Position numbers and translations under genes: made by a program. The notes below the pieces were generated by a model, which was given only the letters and a program-made list of their open reading frames with translations, did no database searches and was not told the origin of the DNA. Of a DNA stretch of 64,000 nucleotides, positions 20,715 to 30,222 are shown in pieces; within the stretch, counting starts at the first letter, position 1; each line of letters starts with the position of its first letter. The stretch covers positions 12,529,001 to 12,593,000 of the forward strand of contig OU015567.1 in assembly GCA_907165135.1 (NCBI GenBank), in the 5' to 3' direction. The stretch comes from Oikopleura dioica. Taxonomy: Eukaryota; Chordata; Appendicularia; Copelata; Oikopleuridae.

Positions 20715-21557
20715 ATGCCTGTAATCAAGGCTCCAACAAATCAAAAGCGTCACACTAATGTGGCGGTAGTCCGGCTCAAGACTCACGGAAAGCGATTCGA
20801 ACTTGCGTGTTACAAAAATAAGGTGCAATCATGGAGGGATGGAACGGAGAAAGATCTTGGTGAGGTGTTGCAATCGGATAGAATCTTTACAAATGTCGGC
20901 AAAGGAGAATTCGCTAATTCGAAAGACTTGGACAAGGTAAGAAATATTTCCTTGTTAATTTCAATAAAAGTTGAAGGCATTTGGAACGAAAAATGAAAAA
21001 GACATCGCAATTAAAATCCTGGCAAAAGGCGACCTGCAGGTTTCTGATAAAGAACGAGAAGTAGCTAACGAATCGCTCTTCTCTGAAATTGCGGAGAAGG
21101 TTTCTGAAATGTCCATCAATCCGCAAACCGAACGAAAGTATCCACCGACGATCATACAGAAGGCTATGAAGGAGACGATTCATTATTCCTTGCAGACGAA
21201 GAAGAACGCGAAAGTACAAGCAATCGATGTCATCAAGCAGCTGAAAGCCAAGGACTTTCCAATTGATCGTTGCAAAAGCCAAGTAAAAGCTACGATTCCA
21301 ACTGAATTTTCTAACGTCGCCGATAAGATCCGAAAGCTTGCCAGGTAAGTTTCGAAAATTAATTAGCATCTGATCACCTTTCTAGCAAAATACTTGACGA
21401 AAAAGAGGCGGATGATCAGATCCTGCTCAACATTATGATCATGCCGCACCAACTGAAAGAGATTCAACAGATCTTCACGAAAGAAACATCGGGTAAAGCT
21501 TCCGTGGAATTGATATCGCTGAATAAACAAAAGTCCTCTGATGAACAGCTCATTTAA
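20715..21557 (+). CDS. SBDS: ribosome maturation factor SBDS
   Basis: Works with the GTPase EFL1 to release eIF6 from pre-60S subunits in the last cytoplasmic step of large-subunit maturation. Three exons, 20715-20936, 20977-21344 and 21386-21557 (introns 40 and 41 bp), encode 253 residues, close to the human 250. Domain I carries [36 protein letters not shown] and [20 protein letters not shown]. Domain II shows [15 protein letters not shown] and [20 protein letters not shown] then [20 protein letters not shown]. Domain III is more diverged but keeps [18 protein letters not shown]. It lies 141 bp after the unknown acidic gene on the same strand. Confidence 0.96.
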
Positions 21558-22019
21558 TAAAAGTTCATTCAACTGGAAAATATAAAAAAGGAACCATTGA
21601 ACTCCATTTTCTGGTTGTTTTTACCTTCGTTTTTTGATTGTTTTGGAATAAAATAGCATGGCAGGCACCTAATAAATTCGTTTCTTATCGTCAACTCTTA
21701 GAAGGATAATAATCGGATAAGAGCAAAGTGAAGGATAGCTTGGAAGGTGGAGACAGAAGGTTTGCGCTAACAAAAATACTGAAAGTTACTTCCGCTTGTA
21801 ATGAGGTCTTGGATAAAGTAAAACTGAGCTCAAAATCGTAACAAAATTATTTCGCAAAAGCAAATATAAGCGTTTGTTTGCCAATCAATGGGAAATTGTC
21901 AAAATTCAGAACTGAGAGAATCGATAGTCGAAGCGGACGGGGTGCAAGATATGGAACATCATAGCTAGGGATTAAACGCGTTTATAGGAGGACTCAGTGA
22001 TTTGATTACTCAGTGAAAA
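21558..22019. other. intergenic region or 5' part of the amine oxidase gene
   Basis: AT-rich. A short open stretch from 21888 (MGNCQNSELRESIVEADG) precedes the amine oxidase and might be its first exon, but no clean splice junction joins it in frame. Confidence 0.4.
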
Positions 22020-23832
22020 TTCCACGCTAAGAATTATTATCATCGGTGGAGGAATAGCGGGAATCGGCTGCGCGAGTGTTTTATCCAAAAATGGTGTCAA
22101 CAATTATCGAGTTCTCGAATACTCGAACAGAATTGGTGGGAGATTGCGGCCTTTTCAACTCACCCCCGAAATATCTGTCAATCTTGGAGCAAATTGGATC
22201 ATGGGCGAGCGGAATCCACTGCTAAAGATTTTGAAAGACAGTGGGAATTCGGAGACTCTTCTGGACCCAGAATACTTCAGTGAAGAAAAGAAGGTTATTG
22301 TTTTGGACGAAAAATATGAAAATATTACGGAGAAGATGGAAGTCTACCATAAACAATTTTTAAACGACTGGCACGAAATGACGCAGTATTTTCAACAGAC
22401 GGAGGAGTTAATTTCAATCGAGGAATTCATGAAACGAACGGACTCTTCGCCCGAGAAAATTCCACGAGATATCTACGAGGCCCTCCACTATATCCACGGG
22501 TACTCGCAAATCTGTGCCAGCGAGCCTGCGACGTGTTCCATCGGAGATGCCGACGAGAAACAGATGGAAGAGAGATTTGGAGAAACACCAATAGTTCTGG
22601 GTTCATTCATTTCGTTCGTGAACTTTGATCAAATTAAAATTAACTCGCCTGAGTCTTCACTTCTGAGACAAAATTTCTGTCAAGTGAAACCTCAAGTTGA
22701 AGTACTTATTCACAGATTTATAACCCATAGAAAGCAACGTCCAACATAAGTGCGTGCGTAGCCGAAATCGCAAAGGATGTACCGAATGAGAACATTATCT
22801 TCAATTCAGATGTTTTCCTTGTCACAAATGACAACAACAAGGAAGGATTTGAACATTTCAATGGGCCCCGATAAATCAGAACTTTAATCTTTTAATTATT
22901 TATTTGCGCCTGGAGCAGACATTTTTTAAATGCCAATAACTTGTCAGTACGACAACAGTGTTGTCTATCTTAAGAGCTCTGTAGATGTAGTCAAATCCTG
23001 ATAAAGTTTCATTTATCTTTGAGAAACTCAAAAGGATCAGTGGAACAGATGAGCTGCGACTTTCTCGTCTCGGCAGTCCCGATCAGTCAGTATCAGTCGA
23101 AAAGGTTAAGGCTTGAGTTTATGACCCCGGAGAAAGATGAGCTCATATCAGCACTTTCACTTGTGCACTTTGCGAATTGTTTTGTCTTACTGGAAAAAGA
23201 TCAGGAGCATCTACTCCCAGGTAAGTTCTGATCATATTCACCTATGCCAACTTCTCTAAGACAAGAATGACTTCATCTACCTTCCAAACAACGAAGAGAA
23301 CATCTTCCGGTCTATCGAATTCGACCCAATGATACTCCGGTTTCACGGGCGAAAGGCGATCGCATTCAGAACCACGTCAGAAAAGGCGAAAAAGTTCAAC
23401 TCGCTTTCAAGAGAAGAGATCAAGAAAAACATTCAGACAACCATCAAGAGAGTATTTGGATTTGATGCGAATATTGAAAACTTTTCGAACCCAACTTGGG
23501 CTGCACAAGGTTTTTTGCTTATTTGCAGAATTCAAATTGACTCCTGAATTATTAAGAAAACTTCCAGGGCTGCTATACGAATGTGGCTCTGTGTCCGGGA
23601 AAGACATTTGACGAGTTTTACTCGCGTCTGAACGTTCCATTAGGTAAATAAAGCAATTACGATTCAAACTGAATAACTTGCTAATTTCATTTTAGTTGAT
23701 AATTTCTACATGATTGGAGAGGCTTTCGATGGATCGAATGCTGGTTATGCGCATGGAGCGTACCTAACTGGAGTCAACTCAGCAGAACAAATTCTTAGAT
23801 TACTGAATACTGAGGATAATAAAGAAAGATAA
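22020..23832 (+). CDS. flavin-containing amine oxidase (polyamine-oxidase-like)
   Basis: FAD-dependent amine oxidase superfamily, nearest in style to polyamine/spermine oxidases. The dinucleotide-binding fold is clear near the N-terminus: RIIIIGGGIAGIGCASVL followed by VLEYSNRIGGRLRPF and LGANWIMG, the GxGxxG and GGR motifs. Later exons give CDFLVSAVPISQYQ, VFGFDANIENFSNPTW and the C-terminal FAD-contacting block FYMIGEAFDGSNAGYAHGAY then LTGVNSAEQIL. Exon pieces are about 22020-22683, 22731-about 22860, about 23000-23220, about 23267-23507, about 23568-23643 and 23697-23832. The true start and the junction around 22860-23000 are unresolved, so a partly decayed copy cannot be excluded. Substrate cannot be inferred; no signal peptide was identified. 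Confidence 0.75.
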
Positions 23833-24050
23833 TACTGATCTTTCAAAAAAACAGATTTGTTCACTGTTATTCTTGGAGTTGACGCCTTGCATGAATTGCA
23901 AAAAGAAATCAATCTTAATTCATTATGAGTAGGAAGGAGGTCCATTCACTCTTAATTATACCGCTCAATAAATGTGCTTATTTATAATTTAGCTCTTCAA
24001 TATTGAGGGAAAAATTCATGCTTGAACTTGAATCATAGTTTCTTTATTCG

Positions 24051-24430
24051 CTAATAATTCCAGTTAGCTCCAGCATTTAGTGGGTGATTACGGCCATCGT
24101 TGTTCGTTGTGTAGACAACTCTTCCATCAGGTTCTTGCCACCAGAAAACTTGCTGATCGAATTGATCAAAAAACCATCCGTCTGGCTGCCTATCTTGGTA
24201 GAAAACCCCGTTTCTTCTGTTGACGGTTGCATAAAATTTAAAAAAGATAAACAAAATCCTTCACTTTTTGTATGAACCTTGCCCGATATCCACCCCCAAA
24301 AATGCCTCCACTCCTTACTATCGGTTTTGGGTCAAGCTCTTCAATCTTCGCCTTTTTGGAAGGCACTGGAGTAGAAGGCTCTAATTTTTGATGCAAAAAG
24401 TTGCTTATAGTTTTAATGATGAGTTGAACT
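24051..24430 (-). CDS. C-terminal part of an unrecognised protein, Trp/Tyr-rich end
   Basis: Two minus-strand open pieces look coding. One (about 24390-24282) gives TPVPSKKAKIEELDPKPIVR followed by SGGIFGGGYRAR. The other (about 24236-24051) gives FYATVNRRNGVFYQDRQPDG, then WFFDQFDQQVFWWQEPDGRV, and ends GANWNY. A donor GT follows the first piece, but no AG acceptor is seen directly before the second. The joining intron is therefore unclear, and no initiating ATG was found. I do not recognise the family. It could be a small gene with a missing first exon or a decayed fragment. Confidence 0.3.
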
Positions 24431-24827
24431 TATTCAATGCCGCAAAAAGCAGTGCACACGTCAATTAATTAATATTGCTTATTTGCAGCTTTAATCCTGA
24501 AACGTCGCTCATCTCTTTTGTAAAAAAAATAAATGTGTTCGAAAGGGGATATATCAAAAATTAGACCGGATACAATCCAAAAATCTCATAGCGGCTTAAT
24601 TTGTCCCACGAAAAAGCATGATTAATTATCTGCTTCCCCGAAAATAGCTATTCTTCGTCGTTTTTCATTGAAGCCGACTATTATTAAAACGTTGACTTAT
24701 TTGCACTCCGTTAGGCTAAGTCATAAATAATCATAAATAATTTAACCAGAAAAACTATCAGATATAATCACTAAAGACTCTTCGGCGTTCTTCCATATTC
24801 TGCATGAGGGCGCTATTATTCACGGCA
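24431..24827. other. intergenic region
   Basis: AT-rich, no gene or repeat recognised. It is the upstream region of the small peptide gene that follows. Confidence 0.5.
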
Positions 24828-24833
24828 TATAAA
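24828..24833 (+). promoter_or_regulatory. TATA box
   Basis: TATAAA 65 bp upstream of the peptide-gene ATG, giving a predicted transcription start about 35 bp before the ATG. A TATA promoter is unusual next to the presumed trans-spliced housekeeping genes in this window. Confidence 0.55.
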
Positions 24834-24892
24834 CTCATCCATGCTGAATGTTTCAAAAAAAGACGATTATCCAAAAAGTTAAACTTGACTAA

Positions 24893-25111
24893 ATGAAACT
24901 CTCAATCCTCCTTGCTTCCTGCGCCGCTGCGTTTAATTTTGAAGATAATTCAAGAATGAAGAGAAATTTTTTCAAGGTACCAAAACGTTAAAACAAGCAA
25001 CTCAAAATATTCAAGTTGAACACCCGTGATTCCGGAGTCCAGACTGGACTTCAAGAGAAACTTTTGGGTCTCCAAAATATGCTCGGCAATGATGAAGGCT
25101 TTGGGTGGTAA
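24893..25111 (+). CDS. small secreted peptide precursor
   Basis: Two exons, 24893-24976 and 25016-25111 (39-bp GT-AG intron), encode 59 residues. A signal peptide (MKLSILLASCAAAF) is followed by NFEDNSRMKRNFFK, containing a Lys-Arg cleavage-type site. The 39-residue or shorter remainder ends GLQNMLGNDEGFGW. There is no cysteine in the mature part and no amidation glycine at the end. The layout (signal peptide, dibasic site, short linear peptide, own TATA box) is that of a peptide hormone or neuropeptide precursor, but I recognise no family. Secretion is a fair inference; the hormonal role is only a hypothesis. Confidence 0.6.
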
Positions 25112-25283
25112 TTTTTAAGCTTCCTGCTGTTCTTCAACGAAATAAAGAGATAATAACAAAATATCTTTCTATAAATTTAATTTTATTAAGAGGGCAGTGT
25201 TTACTGGGGAATGGCATAAGTGAAGGGACATTAAGTGAGAGTAAGACACTGACGTTTTGAAAAAATAATAAAACAGTGATCTT

Positions 25284-28200
25284 CTATGAGCTTCCAGGGA
25301 AGATTTCAGCGGCAGAGGGGATCGGGCGGAAGAATTGAGGAATCCCATTAGAGTCGAACATTGCTTGAAGCTTTTGATCTCGCTCGGTTCGCTGCAGACG
25401 TGAGATTTGTTCGAATTCAGACATTATCGCGGGGTTCTTCTTTCCATAAAGGAGAAGAAGCGACTAGAAAAGCATCCAAAGAATGTGCAAAAATGTGACT
25501 TTTACCTTGATTTCATCAAATTTATTATCCCTAAAGAGCATTTGCACAAGGGGATCAATGAAGCCCTGGATAATCGCTTCGTTCTAAAAGAAAATATGAT
25601 TCAACTGAATCTCCCTTCCCACTTTACCTTTATCCAACGATACTCATCCATCGTCAATTTGCGAAGATTCTCTGGCGTAGCCGTCCAAAGCAGCATTTGG
25701 GAAACTTCGCAGTGCGAGAGTAGAAGCCGATTTCTCTTGACAACTGAGCTCACAAGCTTCTTCCAGGTGACGGCTTTGACGATTCGGTCGAATATTTCTC
25801 GCTGATCAAACGTAGCCGCGCGTGGAATGATCTGGAGAGCTTCAACTTCGTTGTCCTTGCTGATGAGCTTGAAGGCGATTTTCTCGATGTCGATAAGGAA
25901 GGCTTTCGGGTACTCGTAAAGCGCTTGGACCACCAGATCTGGCCGGGTATCAACATTAAGCTCGATGCACGCTGTCCAGATTTTTCGGAAAGTCCGGTCG
26001 AACATGACGCTTTCTTCAAGCATCGTGTTGAACCATTTTTGTCGATTCAGACGGCGTATAAACGCGAAGAGCTCCTCTCCGACAACGAAGTTGGCAAAGA
26101 TACGAGTCCACAAATCGTCGTCGACGAGTTTATTATTGAAGGCCAACTCGCCCAGCGCCTTTGAGGCTTCGTGCGAGCCTTCCAACGCGTCCAACATTTG
26201 ATTGAGCCCGGCTACTTTATCGTCAGTTTTATAAAAAGCCACCAAGTTCTTCGAGCTCATGCCAAGTACCTTGAGACGGCATTGATCTTTCCAGGATTGA
26301 GTTTGCTTGATGAGCGCTTTTTTGGAGCCAAAGCCGGCCGAATCCATCCCGAGTGTATTCGCGATCTCGGCCATTTCCTCTTCGTCGAAAGATTTGAGAA
26401 GATGATCCATGATTTCGCAGCGCTGCTCCAGCGACCCAGAGTACGCTTGGTTGAAGAGTGCCTTGGCTACTTTTGTCTTGTCCCAGATTGAGGATATGCC
26501 GACGATATTTCGGACTGGGATCGGGGTCATATTCAGCCACGTTTCGACGAGATTTTGATAAACAACGGCGACGGGGATGTCCGCATTTTTGCAAACCTCT
26601 GTGAGCACTAATCCGAGGTCGTTTTTGTTGTTGCTTGTATCCTCGAATAGCTTAACAATCAATTAATAAAGATCATTTTCGAACTTCCGTACCTGTAAAA
26701 ATAAAGATAGAATTGTGCTCGAAGATAGGGCTTGTCTGCCCTCATTGAAGAACGACCGAGTCTTCTCATCGTAAAAATGATTTCGTGACAAGACCTGCTT
26801 GGTTTCAATCAGATTCGAGTAGTCGCGCAAGCTCTGGTATTTCTGGCTTATGTCGGCAATTTCAGCAATTATCCCACGGTATTGCTCCAGGTCTTTGAGT
26901 GCTTCCTTGAGAAACTTTGACGCTTGAGCTGGTTTATCGATGCAACGAGCCGTGTGCATGTACATATGGCAATTGAGTGATAGCTCTCCAATTATTTGCT
27001 CTCTTGCGGTCGACCCAATCTTAGAGCAAAGTTAATAAAGGTAGCGGTACTTTTTTATGTCTTCATGGCTATTTCTTACCTTTAGAACCGCTAAAAGAGA
27101 ATTCAGCTCTGTTCCTTCATCAGATCTTACGCCCCGCATCTTCGTGACAAGATTTTTGACGCAATTCATCTTGACATCTGCTTCACTCAGCCCAACAATG
27201 CTTGTCTTTGCGACCCAAATGATCTTCTCGTAGTTGGTTGGGAGACACTCCTTCCGGATTGCTTCAAGCATTTTCGGCTTCTCGCTAGCTATCCAGTGGA
27301 ATGGGAGACGGTCGCATTCATCGGTCGATTTAAGAAGCCGGTACTTTTCGAACTCTTCCAAGTCGTTTAAATATTGCTAGAAAAGACATTACAGATATCT
27401 GCTATTGAAGGAAAATCGAACCTCCGCGCGCGAATCGCTCTCTAATTCTGGATTGTCTTTCTTCATGAAAATAATTTCCTCGAGAAGAAATCGAATTCGC
27501 TGGTAGCTTGTGCGTACGGTCAGACCAAGCCACTCCAGAAGCTCTTTGATAGGCGATTTTATGTTAAAGTTGCGCAGCGCCCATCTCAATCGCGGCTCGA
27601 TGCTTTTCCAGCTTGAGTTGATGCTCTGAATTTTTTTCTGAGAGGTTTCTTTGAAGGGCAAAATGTACCTTGGTGTAGCTTAAAAGTTCAATTTTCGGCT
27701 TATGCGAGACAACAAGCGCACTCGATTCAATGCCAGAATCTTCACCGACGAATTGCCATTGCAGGAATCTGTATAAAATGTTGTTCCTTGAAATCTGGAA
27801 AGCGTCGATGTATTCGTTGACTGTTTCGAAGGGTATTTGCGGCTTGGCGAGAAGCTTGAGGCAGTATTCGTCGCGGTAGTCTCTCAGGTTTACTTCATTT
27901 TTTGGAATGGAAAGAAGTTCGGATATTTTACGCGACCAAGAGCCCATCATAAGAGTTTGTTTGAAAGCAGCGGCATATCCTAAATTTTCAAATGAAGTTG
28001 TTAAATGTCTTTATCATGGATTTACCTTGATTGTTTTTGAAATATTTGATTCCCAGTTTGCATATCCGCTCTTGTGTTTCAAAGTTGCTCGTCCTTGACA
28101 ATTTCTCAAGCGTTTGAAAAACCTCTTCCTTGGGTTTTGTATGAAAACAGCCGAACATTACGTCCTCGTTGATTTTCCTCCTGACAGAGTCCTCAATAAC

Positions 28201-29152
28201 GTTATTGATGAGTTCATCCATTCTTTGCTGATCCGTGCCGAGTAGCTCGGCTCTCAGGCATTCAAAGTTGAGTTTGAGAAGATCTGTCGAAAAGTCTTCG
28301 TCTGTTACTTTTTGAAAAGGCGTTTCGAAGCAAGAACGGTCGTATGACTTCAAGTATTCGTGAACGGCGAGTTCAAGACGCCGACAGAAGCGCTGGACTT
28401 TCGCTTTCGAAGATGAGGTCTTTGGCCCGGCGCAAGTGATGTTCAAATTGGCTACAGTTAGATTTCCCCTCGCAGGAGCGGCACCATCGTTGACATCGGC
28501 CTCGTGCTCGCCAATCATTTTCTTGAGCGTCAAAGCATGGATCAACGCGCCATCGAGAGAATCGGTGAAGGATCGATCCCAGAGAAAATCTTCCAAAAGA
28601 GGTCGTTCAGGTTCTTCCTCCTTTACTTCAGGCACGAGCAAGGGAAAACGCATTTCTTGAGTCTCGTTGAACAAGGACTTGTTGCATTTTAAAAAAGTGA
28701 TGAACGAATTTCTTTCAAAGGTTCAAAGGTTGATTTTCTCTAGTTGACATAATAAGAATTATTAGAAATAATAAATGAGATAAGATTGAAGATAGAGAAT
28801 CAATACGAAACCCTTTCCTAATCGGTTCATTACTTGGCATAACCGCAGCTAGAGAGAGAACCTCCTCAAGAATGGTTCCTTTAAAATCATCCGGTGCCTG
28901 CTGAAACGTTTCCATCGCCTCAGTACACTTCTTTTCGGCCAGTTTTGCGACGACATCTCTTCTCAGAGCGTCGTGTTTGGAAACGCTAAGGAGGGTGAAG
29001 AGCGATTCCGACTTTTTGCCCAAAGCGAGGAACTTTCGAACGGACTCTTCTCGCTCATTTGGAGTATTCAATCGGATGTTCTCGACTCCCCCTTCGTTTA
29101 GAATGCCCCATGCAGTGTTTCTGTCCAAATGGTGCTTGATTCGGTCGTCCAT
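25284..29152 (-). CDS. large alpha-helical solenoid protein (family uncertain)
   Basis: Minus-strand multi-exon gene of roughly 1,150 residues, starting MDDRIKHHLDRNTAWGIL at 29152 and ending with TAG at 25284-25286. Good junctions at the C-terminal end are exons 25284-25463, 25506-25583 and 25628-about 26656, separated by introns of 42-44 bp. A further intron of about 42 bp joins the exon covering 26699-26965. Other coding blocks lie at about 27032-27361, 27389-27661, 27670-27950, 28030-28670 and 28829-29152. The whole protein is helical and charged, without membrane spans or catalytic motifs. Representative text is LLEWLGLTVRTSYQRIRFLL and ALGELAFNNKLVDDDLWTRI. Its character recalls the C-terminal region of RZZ-complex protein KNTC1/ROD or other membrane-tether solenoids, but I cannot confirm this from memory. 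Coding status is firm, identity is not. Confidence 0.7.
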
Positions 29153-29519
29153 TTTTTTTTCTCGATTTCTCTGAAAAATTGAAAAAAGTGGCGTTTTGGT
29201 GTGGCAAAAAGTGAAAGCAGCAAAAGTCTGCAGCCTCGAAATCTGATAAAATCTAGAGAAAACGTTGACAACAGAAACGTTTAAATTTGCGCGCCATTCT
29301 GCCCTCTGCCAATCAGAATGCGTTCTGATGCTCAGAAGAGGGAGACAAGAAAATCAGAATTTTATAGTGGATAGTGAGCTCTGAGCAGAGTTTGTCATGT
29401 GATCTGTTATATTTTTTTCATTTTGAACAAACAATTTTTATCAAGCAAATTACACACGTGCTGTTTTATTTTAGAAATCATGGAAGAGATTTTCATTTTA
29501 GAATTTATCAACAATTTTT
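29153..29519. other. intergenic region
   Basis: Shared region upstream of the minus-strand solenoid gene and downstream of the minus-strand peptide gene. A CCAAT-type word (ccaatcagaatg) lies at about 29310, some 160 bp upstream of the solenoid start. No coding sequence recognised. Confidence 0.45.
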
Positions 29520-29738
29520 TCATCTCAATGGCAGAGCCTTGAAATATCTTCTGAGTCCATTTGATCGTCGGGAGTGCGCGTTGAACTTGTATCTCGGCCG
29601 CATGTTGGCAATTGATCCGTAAAGGGCGTTTGCTCCGGCTTTGTTGAAGGAGTAGACGTTGTTGCCAAGCCTGTTGAACCCGATGAGATCAGCGGCTGAC
29701 AGTGAGAGGAGTGAAGAAAGAATGGCGAGGAAATTCAT
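29520..29738 (-). CDS. small secreted peptide precursor with dibasic sites
   Basis: A single uninterrupted exon of 72 codons on the minus strand. An obvious signal peptide (MNFLAILSSLLSLSAADL) is followed by GFNRLGNNVYSFNKAGANAL and, near the C-terminus, two Arg-Arg sites (HSRRSNGLRRYFKALPLR). Cleavage at these would release short basic peptides. There is no cysteine. A TATA box stands about 82 bp upstream of the ATG on the same strand. The architecture suggests a neuropeptide or antimicrobial-type precursor; I recognise no family. The lack of an intron means coding status rests on the signal peptide, processing sites and promoter. Confidence 0.5.
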   Translation of the reverse strand: MNFLAILSSLLSLSAADLIGFNRLGNNVYSFNKAGANALYGSIANMRPRYKFNAHSRRSNGLRRYFKALPLR

Positions 29739-29819
29739 TTTGGAAAAGTTTTCCTTTGGATTGTCTTTGTATGATTATACCAGACAAAACGCAACTGATG
29801 CTAGAAGAGTACAGTTCTT

Positions 29820-29829
29820 GTATTTTATA
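29820..29829 (-). promoter_or_regulatory. TATA box
   Basis: Reads ctataaaata on the minus strand, about 82 bp upstream of the peptide ATG at 29738, a plausible core-promoter position for that gene. Confidence 0.5.
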
Positions 29830-30222
29830 GGAGCTGAAAGTAGCGAGCGAGAGCATGTTTAGGCGCTGTTTAAAATTGCTAATATTTAGAATTTAGATTA
29901 AAATAGAACGATCTGAGGCTAATTATCAGAAATGAGTTAAACTTAGGAAGATTAGTTTCTAATCTGATCGGTTATGCAAATTTATGTAACTGATAATTAA
30001 GGTTGTATTAGCTCTCAAAATATCCACATCTCTGAAAGATTTCCTAAAATAAAGGTAACCTTTTTTTGTAATGATATTTTATGTAACTAAATTATTTTTA
30101 ATGATCACGAATTTCCTTGAGGATTTTCAAGCAGCCAAACTCTATTTGTCTTTTCCAAATTTGTGTCATATTCAAAGTTATGAGCTCCTGACCTGCATTT
30201 TTATTAGTCGATCTCAAGAGAA
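29830..30222. other. intergenic region
   Basis: AT-rich stretch separating the minus-strand peptide gene from the plus-strand HGSNAT gene; it would hold both upstream regions. Nothing specific recognised. Confidence 0.45.

Noticed and set aside
24831-24840. The word actcatcc near the TATA box, recalling the start of the Oikopleura spliced leader
   Set aside because: Only eight bases agree and the following sequence does not; no spliced-leader donor follows.
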